A stretch of 64,000 nucleotides of DNA from Streptomyces mangrovi (GCF_900114215.1 NZ_FOSG01000003.1:186001-250000); one strand, 5' to 3'. Shown: positions 7,828 to 21,669, counted from the stretch's first letter. Made by a program: numbers and translations. Notes: generated from the letters alone by a model not told the origin.

Positions 7828-8283
7828 GTGTCGTTCGACGAGGAGTGGGCCGCTCTGGTGGCGAAGGCATCGGAGCGGGGTGGTGCCGGGACGCGGCTGA
7901 ACGAGGCGGCCGACCCGGGTGGCGGCGGGGGTGGCGGGCATGATCTGTCGGCCGCCCAGGACGAGTTGGGGGCCATCGGGCACGACGCCTACGTGCTGTT
8001 CGGGCGGTTGCGGAAGGACGGTGACCTCGCCCGCGAGTCCAGCGACGGCGCCGCCACCGCTCTGAGGAACGCCAACCTCGCACTGGGCGAGGAACTCGCC
8101 CTCACCGTCGGGGTGTGGGACTCCCAGCTCAGGACGTTGCTGCAGTCCTGTGCGCACATCTCCAACCACCTCGACTACAGCGCGAAGTCCTACACCAAGC
8201 AGGACAAGGAGATCGAGGCGCAGATGCGGCACCGCGACGGCTCGGCCATGTCGGTGTCGGAGATCGAGCGCTACTACGAGTAA
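7828..8283 (+). CDS. Small Esx/WXG100-like protein of unknown function
   Basis: 151 aa from GTG 7828, chosen because GGGGGAGGG lies just upstream and the earlier frame has no family-like sequence. A short N-terminal helix and a glycine-rich linker (DPGGGGGGG) precede a long helical region (about residues 37-130). It contains a single Trp in VGVWDSQLRTLL and ends KQDKEIEAQMRHRDG, resembling secreted Esx/WXG100 helical hairpins but without a clear WxG turn. No signal peptide. It is the first of three plus-strand genes, 25 bp before the 772-aa protein, so an ESX/type-VII-like export partner role is inferred from context only. Confidence 0.6.
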   Translation: MSFDEEWAALVAKASERGGAGTRLNEAADPGGGGGGGHDLSAAQDELGAIGHDAYVLFGRLRKDGDLARESSDGAATALRNANLALGEELALTVGVWDSQLRTLLQSCAHISNHLDYSAKSYTKQDKEIEAQMRHRDGSAMSVSEIERYYE

Positions 8284-8308
8284 GTACGGGGAACGGGGAA
8301 ACGGCACC

Positions 8309-10627
8309 ATGGCCAAGTTGACCTTCACCGATCTGTACGGGGTCTCCTTCTCCGGCCTGTCGGATGCGGTATCGGACTGGAATTCGGTGGTCACCAAGCT
8401 GGGGGAGCTGGCGGACGAGGCCCGCACCGGTATGGCCGCCAAAGCCGAGAAGGCCGACTGGAAGGGCGAGAACGCCACCGTCACCAAGCCGTTCGTCCGC
8501 AAGACGGCCAAGGAGTTCGACGACGCGGAGGCCCAGGCCAGGAGCATCAGGAACATTCTCAGGGACGCGCACACGGACCTGAAGTCCGTCCAGGCCGACC
8601 TGATCAAGGAGGTCGAGGGCGGCCGTGAGCAGGGCATCCGGCTGAGGGACAACGGCGACGGGACGGTGGGGGTCTCCCTCGACCGCCGGCCGGACAACAG
8701 CGCCCCCTCCGAGGAGCAGCGCCGGGCGGGCAGGGACCTGGCGGACCGGATCGACCGGCTGATCGCGCGGGCCGAGGAGATCGACGACCTGGCGGCGCGG
8801 GCGCTGAAGAGGGTCCACGGCGACGATCCCTACAACTTCGGGCACGTCCAGTACAGCTCCCTGGACGAGGTCGAGGCCGAGCGCGCCGTGAAGCTGGCGA
8901 AGCTGGGCCCGGACATGTCGGACGCCCAGTACCGCGAGTTCAACGGCCTGGTGGGCGCGAACGCCGAGGACCCGGAGTTCTCCACGGCCTTCTACAAGGG
9001 GCTGGGCGGCCCCGAGGAGGCCCTGCGGTTCTACGCCCGGATGTCGATCGACGGCACCCTGGGGGACGGGGAGGAGAACGAGGGGCGGCCGGCGCTGTCC
9101 CGGGACCTCCAGCGGAACATGGGCATCGCGCTGGCCACCGCCACCGACCCGGACAACAAGACGCACCTGCCTGCCAGTTGGGGGGAGGAGTTCCGCAGGC
9201 TCGGCACCCGGCAGATCGATCTGGAGCCGGGCCCGTTCGGCCCGCAGCCGTACGGCTACCAGGTTCTCGGCGGAATCATGCGCTACGGGAACTACGACGC
9301 GGACTTCCTCACTCCGATCGCGGAGCACATCACCCAGCTCCACCACGACGAGCCCACGCGGTTCACATCGAACAGACCGGCGGGCATGGGCGATGCGGAT
9401 CTCGGCTACAACCCGTCGGGCAGGGGCGGGGCCGGCTACGACCCGCTGACGAGTGTGCTGGAGGCGCTGGGGCACAGCCCGGAGGCCGCGGAGAGGTTCT
9501 TCACGGGTGACCCGACGGTGTACCGGGAGGACGGCACCGTCGACGAGAACGGGAAGCTGGGTTACCAGTACTTCGACGAGTTCCTCAAGGAGGACTTCGA
9601 GTGGCCGCCGGACAGCCTGGCGAAGCCGGGCGCGCCCGGCTCGGAGGAGGTCCTCGAGCACGGGCCGAACGCGCTGGGGCACGCGCTGGAGGCGGCGGCG
9701 ACCGGGCGCGCGTACGACAGTCAGTCGACGGAGCCGATCAAGCACACCTCGGAGCGTGCGGAGTTCACCGAGCGCCTGGTGGCGCACTTCGGCGAGCATC
9801 CCGAGCTGATCCGCCACAACGAGAACCTGAAGGACGAGAAGCTCGAGGACCTGAAGTCCGGGCCTCTCCATGTGCTGCGGGACAGTCTGGGCAACATCAC
9901 GGCGGAGTACATCGGCGACTTCCAGCGGTCGATGTACGGAGACTCCCCGGCATCGGACAGTTTCCCGATCAACGGTGTGCCGGCGGTCTTCGAGAACACC
10001 AGCCATGTGGTGAGCTTCCTCGGCGAGGTGGGGCAGGATCCGGACGCGTACGCCGCGATCACCAGTGCCCAGCAGTCGTACACGACGCTGATGGTGGACA
10101 GGGTCTTCGACGGGGTCTTCAGTGGAGAGGACAAGTCGATGGTCTCCCTGGAGCAGAAGGTGAGCAGCGCGGTCGCTCCCGGCGCCGTGATGGCGGGCAT
10201 CATGAGCGATGCCCGTGCCGACGCCGTTCATGACTACAACACGGCTGCCGCCAAGGATTTCAACGAGGCCGCGGGCGACAAGGGCAAGTGGGCCACCCGC
10301 ACCGTTGAACTGGGCACATCACTCATCCCGGAGCGGGTCCCGGTGGTGGGAGAAGTCATCAACTGGCTGGCCGAGGACATCACGGAGAGCGTGGTGAAGA
10401 GCGCCGAGAAGGACGTCGTCGATATCAAGGAAAACGGTAGACGGGATTATGTCCTGGCTCGCGAGGCAGTTGCCGAATCTGCCAAGGAGGCCGTCTTGCG
10501 CGCCTCTGTCGGACATTCCAATCTAAATAATGAGACAATCGAAGGCATCCAGAACGCGGCCGCCATTCAGGTGGGGAACAGCCACATTGAAGGAGTTGGC
10601 ATGAGATCATCTGGCGATGCATTGTGA
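8309..10627 (+). CDS. Large Esx-associated, toxin-like protein (possibly DUF6571 family)
   Basis: 772 aa from ATG 8309. Residues 1-130 are predicted helical (FSGLSDAVSDWNSVVTKLGELADEARTGM, then ADWKGENATVTKPFVRKTAKEFDDAEAQARSI), like the WXG100-type heads of proteins secreted by type-VII systems. The long middle is mostly helical with short conserved-looking stretches. Near the C-terminus GTSLIPERVPVVGEVINWLA is followed by a tail of about 70 residues encoded in markedly lower G+C DNA. I recall similar Streptomyces proteins labelled DUF6571, but this is unverified. No catalytic motif is recognisable. The GTGA overlap with the following lipoprotein gene shows coupling. Confidence 0.6.
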   Translation: MAKLTFTDLYGVSFSGLSDAVSDWNSVVTKLGELADEARTGMAAKAEKADWKGENATVTKPFVRKTAKEFDDAEAQARSIRNILRDAHTDLKSVQADLIKEVEGGREQGIRLRDNGDGTVGVSLDRRPDNSAPSEEQRRAGRDLADRIDRLIARAEEIDDLAARALKRVHGDDPYNFGHVQYSSLDEVEAERAVKLAKLGPDMSDAQYREFNGLVGANAEDPEFSTAFYKGLGGPEEALRFYARMSIDGTLGDGEENEGRPALSRDLQRNMGIALATATDPDNKTHLPASWGEEFRRLGTRQIDLEPGPFGPQPYGYQVLGGIMRYGNYDADFLTPIAEHITQLHHDEPTRFTSNRPAGMGDADLGYNPSGRGGAGYDPLTSVLEALGHSPEAAERFFTGDPTVYREDGTVDENGKLGYQYFDEFLKEDFEWPPDSLAKPGAPGSEEVLEHGPNALGHALEAAATGRAYDSQSTEPIKHTSERAEFTERLVAHFGEHPELIRHNENLKDEKLEDLKSGPLHVLRDSLGNITAEYIGDFQRSMYGDSPASDSFPINGVPAVFENTSHVVSFLGEVGQDPDAYAAITSAQQSYTTLMVDRVFDGVFSGEDKSMVSLEQKVSSAVAPGAVMAGIMSDARADAVHDYNTAAAKDFNEAAGDKGKWATRTVELGTSLIPERVPVVGEVINWLAEDITESVVKSAEKDVVDIKENGRRDYVLAREAVAESAKEAVLRASVGHSNLNNETIEGIQNAAAIQVGNSHIEGVGMRSSGDAL

Positions 10628-11160
10628 AGATATCTGGCGGTTACCGCGTGGCCATCCTGTTTCTTGCCACTCTGATCTCGGTGACCGGATGCGGGACCGC
10701 GAAGGATGAGCGGGAGCACCGAGAATACACAGTGCCCGAGTCGCTGTGCAGTATGGATCTCGATGCAGAAATGATTGAGCCTTTCCTCCCTCCGGGGAAG
10801 GAGATCGACCAGACCGAAGAAACTGACCGCATCGACTGGTTCTGCAGGGTTTCGGTAGACGACAAAAGTGTTTTCATGCTGACCTGGGAATGGTGGGAAC
10901 CCAACTGGTCGGCAGAGCGCTTTGCGGTCCGGCAGGCCTACGCGACCCCGGACAGGAAATCCGCTGACGGAAGTTACGTGCATTCCAAAGAAGACGCGGT
11001 GGCTGTAGTGCGCTGCACGGAACGGGGAGAGAAGTGGGATATTTTCCTCACAGCCAGGGTGAGGAACGGGGGAATTCCGAACGCCGATGCTATGGAGAAG
11101 TTCATCGTCGCGTACCGCGATGATTTCCTGAAAAGCGATCCCTGCGCGGACATGCGATGA
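10440..11160. other. Low-G+C segment spanning the 3' end of the 772-aa gene and the lipoprotein gene
   Basis: Counting 60-base rows, those at 10501, 10561 and 10621 are about 50, 55 and 52% G+C. Neighbouring coding rows are near 65-75%. The break begins inside the larger gene and continues through the lipoprotein gene to its end, so the C-terminal tail and the small gene appear to share an origin distinct from the upstream part. Confidence 0.7.
10624..11160 (+). CDS. Small lipoprotein, possible partner/immunity protein
   Basis: 178 aa from GTG 10624, overlapping the preceding stop (GTGA). A basic start, a hydrophobic segment (VAILFLATLISV) and the lipobox VTGC predict a membrane-anchored surface lipoprotein. 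The mature domain has cysteines around residues 36, 74, 132 and 174, consistent with disulfides in the extracytoplasmic space. An aromatic patch (FMLTWEWWEPNW) stands out. Function is not recognised. The coupling to the large Esx-like gene and the shared low G+C suggest it acts on, or protects against, that protein. Confidence 0.65.
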   Translation: MKISGGYRVAILFLATLISVTGCGTAKDEREHREYTVPESLCSMDLDAEMIEPFLPPGKEIDQTEETDRIDWFCRVSVDDKSVFMLTWEWWEPNWSAERFAVRQAYATPDRKSADGSYVHSKEDAVAVVRCTERGEKWDIFLTARVRNGGIPNADAMEKFIVAYRDDFLKSDPCADMR

Positions 11161-11214
11161 GTGGTCCGTGGGTGCCGGGGCCCGGCCGTGGACGGGGCCC
11201 GGCACCCACGGGCG

Positions 11215-13749
11215 TCAGTGCGCCGCGCGTACGCGCAATGCGCGGGCGAGGTCGTCGAGTTCGTCGGCGAGGGAGCGGCGCAGGGCGGGGGTGAGCCGGT
11301 CGTCGGCCAGGCACCGCTGCCCCAGGGCCAGGGTGCCGGGGTCGGTGAAGGGGCGGGGGAAGCCGTGCCGTCCCAGTGCCTGGGCGATGGCGGGGCCGCG
11401 GCGGGCGGCGAGGGCGGGTGCCTGGTCGAAGTAGCGGGGGACGTAGTCGCGCAGCAGGTCCTGCTGCTCTGCGTGCCAGAAGCCCTGGAGGGTGGCTTTG
11501 AGCAGGTAGTTGGAGAGGGTGTCGGTCTCGTCGAACAGGGCCTGCCAGGCGGCTTCCTTGGCGGCGGGGTCGGGCAGGGCGGCGCGGCAGCGTGCGGCGC
11601 CCTCGGTGCCGGTGGCGCTGGGGTCGGCGTCGTGGGCGGCGCCGATGTCGGAGGTGTTCACGGCGCCGAGGACGGCGAGGCGGTGCAGGAGCCGCCAGCG
11701 CAGTTCGTGGTCGAGGGGGCGTCCGCCGGGGAGGGTGCCGGTGGTCCACCAGTGGTGGAGGTCACCGGGGGTGGTGGCGCTGTCGATGGCGGCGCGTACG
11801 GCGGTCAGGTGGACTCCCCCGTCGCGTCCGGCGCCGGCCGGTTCGCTCTCCAGGAGGGCGCGGACGAGGTCGGTGAGGGTCTCCAGGGCGGCGGTGCGCT
11901 GTTCCGGCGGCAGGTAGCGGTCGGCGATCTCGTGGCGGGCGAAGTCCAGGACGCCGGCGACGACGGCGTCGTCCCTCTCGTGGGGCAGGTGGGCGCGTGC
12001 GGTGTCCAGGTAGTCGGCGGGCGGCAGGTGGCCGTCGCGGACCATGTCGCGTGCGGCGTTCCAGACGGTGGCGCGGGTGAGCGGGTCGGGCAGGTGGGCC
12101 AGGGCGCGTCGCGCGGTGTGCCAGGAGTCGGCGTCCAGGCGGACCTTGGCGTAGGTGAGGTCGCGGTCGTTGAGGAGGACGAGGTCGGGGCGGGGGCCGT
12201 CGGCGGAGAGGGTGTGGCCACCGTCGGCGGGGAGGTCGGCGGTGAGGGGTTCGCGGGGGGTGAGGCGGTCTTCCGCTCCGGTGCCGTCGCGGTCGTCGAG
12301 GTCGTACAGGCCGACGGTGAGGCGGTGGGGGCGGTCGCCCGTGTGGGTGGTCTCCAGGCGCCAGCGGCGGCCGTCGGTGGTGATGTGCGGGGTGAGGGTG
12401 TCGACGCCGGTGGTGCGCAGCCAGCGGTCGGCCCAGGCGTGGACGTCGCGGCCGGAGGCGCGGGCGAGGGAGTCGAGGAAGTCGGCGAGGGTGGCGTTGC
12501 CGAAGCGGTGGCGGGCGAAGTGGTCGTTGATGCCGGCGAGGAAGGCCTTCTCGCCGAGCCAGGTGACCAGTTGGCGCAGTGCGGAGGCGCCCTTGGCGTA
12601 GGAGATGCCGTCGAAGTTGAGCAGGGCGGTGGCGGTGTCGGGCACGTCCTGGGGCTCAGGGGCGACGGGGTGGGTGGAGGGGCGCTGGTCGGCGTCGTAG
12701 CCCCAGGACTTGCGGTCGACGGCGAACTCGGTCCAGGTGCCGGTGAAGCGGGTGGCCTCGGTGATGATCTGGTAGCCCATGTACTCGGCGAAGGACTCGT
12801 TGAGCCAGATGTCGTCCCACCAGCGCAGGGTGACCAGGTCGCCGAACCACATGTGGGCCATCTCGTGGGCGATGGTCACGGCGCGGCTCTGGAGCTGGGT
12901 GCCGGTGACGGCGGAGCGGTGGACGTATTCGTCGCGGAAGGTGACCAGTCCGGGGTTCTCCATGGCGCCGGCGTTGAACTCGGGGACGAAGGCCTGGTCG
13001 TAGGAGTCGAAGGGGTAGGGCTCGTCGAAGATCTCGTGGTAGCGGTCGAAGCAGGCGCGGGTGATGTCGAGCAGTTCCTGCGCGTCGTCGTCGAGGTGGC
13101 TGCCGAGGGACTGGCGTACGTGCAGGCCGAAGGGGATGCCGGCGTGCTCGGTGCGCACCGAGTGCCAGGGGCCGGCGGCCAGTGCCATGAGGTAGGTGCT
13201 CAGCGGTGGTGTGGTGGCACACTCCCAGCGGCCGGGCTCTCCTTCGACGCGGTGGGCGGTGCCGTTGCCCAGGACGGTCCATTCCTCGGGGGCGGTGGCG
13301 GTGACGGTGAAGGGGGCCTTGAGGTCGGGCTGGTCGAAGGCGGCGAAGACGCGGGGCGCTTCGGTCTGGAAGCACATGGTGTAGAGGTAGGTGCGGCCGT
13401 CGGCGGGGTCGGTGAAGCGGTGCATGCCTTCGCCGGTGCGGGAGTAGGCCATGTCGGCCTCGATGCGCAGTTCGTGTTCGCCCGCGTTCAGGCCGGTCAG
13501 CGGCAGTCGCCCGTCGGTGAGGGGGGCGGTGTCGAGTGCGTGTCCGTCGAGGACGGCCCGGTGGAGGGTGCGGGGCCGTACCTCGACGAAGGTGTCGCCC
13601 GCTTCGCGGGTGGTGAAGCGGACGGTGGTGGTGGAGCCGAAGACCTCTTCGCCCCGGGTCAGGTCCAGGTCGACGGTGTAGTGCCGGACGTCGATGAGCC
13701 GGGCTCGGCTCCGCGCCTCTTCGTGGGTCAGTGCGGGCATGGCGCTCAT
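11215..13749 (-). CDS. pepN: Aminopeptidase N (M1 zinc metallopeptidase)
   Basis: 844 aa from ATG 13749 (ATG 13740 is an alternative; neither has a strong ribosome site). The gluzincin signature is complete: GAMEN exopeptidase motif at residues 261-265, HEMAH at 295-299 and the third zinc ligand Glu318 in WLNESFAEYMGY. An N-terminal beta domain precedes it and the ERAP1-like helical C-terminal domain follows. It removes N-terminal amino acids from peptides in the cytoplasm, and no signal peptide is present. It is transcribed in the same direction as the chorismate mutase 92 bp upstream. Confidence 0.95.
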   Translation of the reverse strand: MSAMPALTHEEARSRARLIDVRHYTVDLDLTRGEEVFGSTTTVRFTTREAGDTFVEVRPRTLHRAVLDGHALDTAPLTDGRLPLTGLNAGEHELRIEADMAYSRTGEGMHRFTDPADGRTYLYTMCFQTEAPRVFAAFDQPDLKAPFTVTATAPEEWTVLGNGTAHRVEGEPGRWECATTPPLSTYLMALAAGPWHSVRTEHAGIPFGLHVRQSLGSHLDDDAQELLDITRACFDRYHEIFDEPYPFDSYDQAFVPEFNAGAMENPGLVTFRDEYVHRSAVTGTQLQSRAVTIAHEMAHMWFGDLVTLRWWDDIWLNESFAEYMGYQIITEATRFTGTWTEFAVDRKSWGYDADQRPSTHPVAPEPQDVPDTATALLNFDGISYAKGASALRQLVTWLGEKAFLAGINDHFARHRFGNATLADFLDSLARASGRDVHAWADRWLRTTGVDTLTPHITTDGRRWRLETTHTGDRPHRLTVGLYDLDDRDGTGAEDRLTPREPLTADLPADGGHTLSADGPRPDLVLLNDRDLTYAKVRLDADSWHTARRALAHLPDPLTRATVWNAARDMVRDGHLPPADYLDTARAHLPHERDDAVVAGVLDFARHEIADRYLPPEQRTAALETLTDLVRALLESEPAGAGRDGGVHLTAVRAAIDSATTPGDLHHWWTTGTLPGGRPLDHELRWRLLHRLAVLGAVNTSDIGAAHDADPSATGTEGAARCRAALPDPAAKEAAWQALFDETDTLSNYLLKATLQGFWHAEQQDLLRDYVPRYFDQAPALAARRGPAIAQALGRHGFPRPFTDPGTLALGQRCLADDRLTPALRRSLADELDDLARALRVRAAH

Positions 13750-13841
13750 GCTGCCGTATCGGCCGTGCGGGGCGCACCGGGTGTCCCGTGCCGTGCCTTC
13801 CGGCCGGGGTTGTGCGGCCGGGGCCGTGTGGCCGGCGGTGG

Positions 13842-14147
13842 TCAGGAGCGGGCGATGGTCTCGTGGTGGCGGATGACCTCGGCGATGATGAAGTTCAGCA
13901 GCTTCTCGGCGAAGGCCGGGTCGAGTTTGGCGCTCTCGGCGAGGGAGCGCAGCCGGGCGATCTGCTCGGCCTCGCGGGCGGGGTCGGCGGGGGGCAGTCG
14001 GTGTTCGGCCTTGAGGCGGCCGACCTGCTGGGTGCACTTGAACCGCTCGGCGAGCATGTGCACCACGGCGGCGTCGATGTTGTCGATGCTGTCGCGCAGC
14101 CGGGTGAGCTCTGCCTGCACCGACGGGTCGATCTCGCTGTTCGTCAT
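13842..14147 (-). CDS. Chorismate mutase (AroQ type)
   Basis: A 101-aa all-helical protein. ELTRLRDSIDNIDAAVVHMLAERFKCTQQVGRLKAEHRLPP matches the AroQ fold: an Arg in helix 1, then Arg and Lys in the long helix that contact chorismate. The C-terminal NFIIAEVIRHHE helix completes the site. It converts chorismate to prephenate, toward Phe and Tyr. It lies 188 bp downstream of gltD on the same strand. ATG 14147 gives the usual length for stand-alone actinobacterial enzymes. Confidence 0.9.
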   Translation of the reverse strand: MTNSEIDPSVQAELTRLRDSIDNIDAAVVHMLAERFKCTQQVGRLKAEHRLPPADPAREAEQIARLRSLAESAKLDPAFAEKLLNFIIAEVIRHHETIARS

Positions 14148-14218
14148 GGTCACCGACTCTATGCGCTCCGGACGCTGTCTCCCCGTCCGGTCCGGTGGGC
14201 GGATACGGGCCGGACGTG

Positions 14219-14307
14219 CCGCGGCGCCGGCCCCCGGTCGGGGAGGGGGTCGGCGCCGCGGTGTGTGTCCGCACCGGTGCGGGTGGCCGGCCGGGGTGGC
14301 CGGCCGG
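14219..14307. terminator. Hairpin and tandem repeats downstream of gltD
   Basis: A perfect 11-bp inverted repeat (14219-14229 with 14251-14261) is followed by two adjacent copies of a 13-bp GC repeat (14282-14294 and 14295-14307), each itself partly palindromic. Together they form a strong structured region ending the gltBD transcript. Confidence 0.6.
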
Positions 14308-14335
14308 TTCGCACCGTACGGACGGTCGGGGGGTG

Positions 14336-15791
14336 TCAGACGGTCAGTGCGCGGTCGGTCGGCCTGACCGGGGCCGGCAGGGAACTGGTGCCGGTCAGGT
14401 AGCGGTCCACGGCCCTGGCCGCGGAGCGGCCTTCGGCGATGGCCCACACGATCAGGGACTGGCCGCGGCCGGCGTCGCCGGCGACGTAGACGCCGTCGAT
14501 GTTGGTGGCGTAGTCGGCGTCGCGGGCGACGTTGCCGCGCGCGTCCAGTTCCAGGCCGAACTGCTCGACCAGGCCGTTGTCCTTGTCGATGCCGGTGAAG
14601 CCCATGGCCAGGGTGACGAGCTGGGCCGGGATGCGCTTCTCGGTGCCCGGCTTGGGCGTCGGCCTGCCGTCGATGAACTCGACCTCGACCAGGTGCAGGG
14701 CCTGGACGTTGCCGTCCTCGTCGCCCTCGAAGTGGGTGGTGGAGACGGAATACACCCTCTCGCCGCCTTCTTCATGGGCGGAGGTGACCTTGTAGAGCAT
14801 GGGGAAGGTGGGCCAGGGCTGGCCGACCGGGTCGCGTTCGTCGCCCGGCCGGGGCATGATCTCCAGCTGGGTGACGGAGGCCGCGCCCTGGCGGTGGGCG
14901 GTGCCGACGCAGTCGGCGCCGGTGTCGCCGCCGCCGATGACGACGACGTGCTTGCCCTCGGCGGTGATCGGCGGGGTGATGTAGTCCCCTTCCTGGACCT
15001 TGTTGGCCAGGGGCAGGTACTCCATCGCCTGGTGGACGCCGTTCAGTTCGCGGCCGGGGACGGGCAGGTCGCGGGCGGTGGTGGAGCCTGCGGCGATGAC
15101 GACGGCGTCGTAGCGCCTGCGCAGGTCGGCGGCGTCGATGTCGCGGCCGATCTCCACTCCGGTGCGGAACTTGGTGCCCTCCGCGCGCATCTGCTCGATG
15201 CGGCGGTTGATGTGGCGCTTCTCCATCTTGAACTCGGGGATGCCGTAGCGCAGCAGTCCGCCGACGCGGTCGGCGCGCTCGTAGACGGCGACCGTGTGGC
15301 CGGCGCGGGTGAGCTGCTGGGCGGCGGCCAGGCCGGCGGGGCCGGAACCGATGACGGCGACGGTCTTGCCCGACAGGCGCTCGGGCGGTTGCGGGGTGAC
15401 GCCGCCGGCTTCCCATGCCCTGTCGATGATGGTGACCTCGACGTTCTTGATGGTCACCGGGGGCTGGTTGATGCCCAGCACACAGGCGGACTCACACGGG
15501 GCCGGGCACAGCCGTCCGGTGAACTCGGGGAAGTTGTTGGTGGCGTGCAGCCGTTCGCCGGCGGCCTGCCAGTCCCCGCGCCAGGCGTAGTCGTTCCACT
15601 CGGGGATGAGGTTGCCCAGCGGGCAGCCGTTGTGGCAGAACGGGATGCCGCAGTCCATGCACCGGCCGGCCTGCTTTCCGATGATCGGCAGCAGGGAGCC
15701 GGGGACGTAGACCTCGTTCCAGTCCTTGACGCGCTCGGGTACGGGGCGGGTCTCGGCGACCTCGCGGTCGGTGTTGAGGAAGCCCTTGGGA

Positions 15792-15799
<8 letters not shown>
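14336..15799 (-). CDS. gltD: Glutamate synthase small subunit GltD
   Basis: 487 aa. The N-terminal iron-sulfur motif (Cys47, 50, 55 and 59 in [14 protein letters not shown]) and a second cluster motif (CPAPCESAC) precede an FAD Rossmann fold ([15 protein letters not shown]) and an NADPH fold ([15 protein letters not shown]). This matches the beta subunit, which passes NADPH electrons to the large subunit. ATG 15799 overlaps the gltB stop by 8 nt, with GGAGG inside gltB, so the subunits are translationally coupled. Confidence 0.96.
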
Positions 15800-20360
<4,561 letters not shown>

Positions 20361-20722
20361 CGGCTCTCCCGTCGTCTCGTGGGGCTTGGTGGCGCCTTCC
20401 GGACCGGGTCCGAAGGGCGCCGAGGGACGACGTTGGCCCTCTGCGGAACAAATTTTCGTGCAGGTTACATGATGAGGTTTCTTCCGAAGGGCGGACACCT
20501 CGGTCCATCATGCGGACCTGCGATGGGGGTCGAATCGGGCATACGGCGTGTGGCCGCTGCGTGGATCCGGGCGGCGTCGGCGACACTGCCAGAAGCGCTC
20601 GTTGTTCATTCCCAACGGTGACACGGCTGAAACCGGCGGGTAACAGATGAGCGGAGGATTTCGGAGTTGAACAGGTCACACCGGGTGGGCCGGGCGGGGT
20701 TCGGGCCCGCGCGGCGGACTCG
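20361..20722. other. 362-bp region between the VIT-family gene and gltB
   Basis: It contains the gltB leader and promoter, with a minus-strand TAACCT that could be a -10, the possible GlnR box at 20453-20481, and a moderately A+T-rich tract at about 20445-20490. The part next to 20723 shows no strong terminator hairpin. No coding region is evident. Confidence 0.55.
20453..20481 (-). promoter_or_regulatory. Possible GlnR-type box upstream of gltB
   Basis: On the minus strand GTAAC (20464-20468) is followed by six bases and GAAAA (20453-20457). The recalled GlnR unit is gTnAc-n6-GaAAc, so 8 of 9 specified bases match. A further GAAAC (20477-20481) lies 8 rather than 6 bp upstream, so the full double site is imperfect. 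The position, about 95-120 bp before the gltB start, and the nitrogen-assimilation target make it plausible. Confidence 0.35.
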
Positions 20723-21478
20723 TCACCCCACGGCCACCCCGAACAGGGTACCGAGCCCGTAGGTCACCGCGGCGGCCGCGCCGCCCAGGGTGAGCTGCCG
20801 CAGTCCGCTGTACCACCACGGGCGCACGGTGATCTTGGAGACCAGCACACCGCACAGGAACAGGCCCAGCAGCGCCACCAGCACGGCGGGCCACAGCGCG
20901 GCGGCCCCCAGCAGATAGGGCAGCACCGGTATCAGCGCGCCCACCGCGAAGGCGCCGAAGGAGGACACCGCGGCGACCGCGGGCGAGGGCAGCTCGCCCG
21001 GGTCCACGCCCAGCTCCTCGCGCGCGTGGATCTCCAGGGCCTGTTCGGGGTCCCTGGACAGCTGCTCGGCGACCTTCGCCGCCAGCTTGGGCTCCACGCC
21101 CCGGCCCACGTACAGCTCGGCCAGCTCCCGCTGCTCGTCCTCGGGGTTGCGGCGCAGCTCGCGCCGCTCCACGTCCAGCTCGGCCAGGACCAGCTCGCGC
21201 TGGGAGGCCACCGAGGTGTACTCGCCGGCCGCCATGGAGAAGGCGCCGGCCGCCAGTCCGGCCAGACCGCTGATGATGATCACGTTGCGGTCCACGTCGC
21301 CGCCGGCGACGCCCGTCATCAGGGCGAGGTTGGACACCAGTCCGTCCATCGCGCCGAAGACGGCCGGACGCAGCCAGCCGCCGGTCACGTCGCGGTGGGT
21401 GTGGTTGTCGCGGTGCGCGGAGTTCGGAACTCCGGGCCTCAGGGTGATCTCGGTCCCGTCTTTGGCCATGGACGACAT
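20723..21478 (-). CDS. VIT1/CCC1-family membrane transporter
   Basis: 251 aa. It carries the family's N-terminal histidine-rich start (HRDNHTHRDVTGGWLRPAVFGAMDGLVSNLALMTGVAGG). A cytoplasmic Glu-rich stretch follows (SMAAGEYTSVASQRELVLAELDVERRELRRNPEDEQRELAELY), which in VIT1 binds metal ions. Three C-terminal membrane helices complete the fold. It is predicted to move iron or manganese out of the cytosol. ATG 21478 has AGGAGG nine bases upstream; MAK at 21469 is a less supported alternative. It is 191 bp from lgt, with that gene's terminator between. Confidence 0.85.
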   Translation of the reverse strand: MSSMAKDGTEITLRPGVPNSAHRDNHTHRDVTGGWLRPAVFGAMDGLVSNLALMTGVAGGDVDRNVIIISGLAGLAAGAFSMAAGEYTSVASQRELVLAELDVERRELRRNPEDEQRELAELYVGRGVEPKLAAKVAEQLSRDPEQALEIHAREELGVDPGELPSPAVAAVSSFGAFAVGALIPVLPYLLGAAALWPAVLVALLGLFLCGVLVSKITVRPWWYSGLRQLTLGGAAAAVTYGLGTLFGVAVG

Positions 21479-21607
21479 CCGTCTGCGCCTCCTGTTTCCC
21501 CCGTCTGGTGCCCGACGTCTCGACCGTACGTCCACCCCGGGGCGCGATTCCAGCAAGGCAGGCCGAACTTACCTCGCTGACCTGGGGTTTCGCCGCCTCA
21601 TGGGGAA

Positions 21608-21642
21608 GGCCCCGGCCGCGCCGCAGGGGCGTGGCCGGGGCC
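21608..21642. terminator. Terminator of lgt
   Basis: A 10-bp perfect GC stem (21608-21617 with 21633-21642) lies 28 bp after the lgt stop on the minus strand. Confidence 0.65.
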
Positions 21643-21669
21643 GGTGCGGTTCTCGTCCCGTGACCGGGG

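Noticed and set aside
7594..8697. Minus-strand open frame overlapping the Esx-like gene and the start of the 772-aa gene
   Set aside because: It lacks a coherent protein pattern and overlaps two plus-strand genes with good ribosome sites and helical protein patterns.
11161..14367. Open frame of about 1070 codons opposite pepN and the chorismate mutase gene
   Set aside because: Composition is that of an antisense shadow, while the minus strand encodes a complete M1 peptidase and AroQ mutase.
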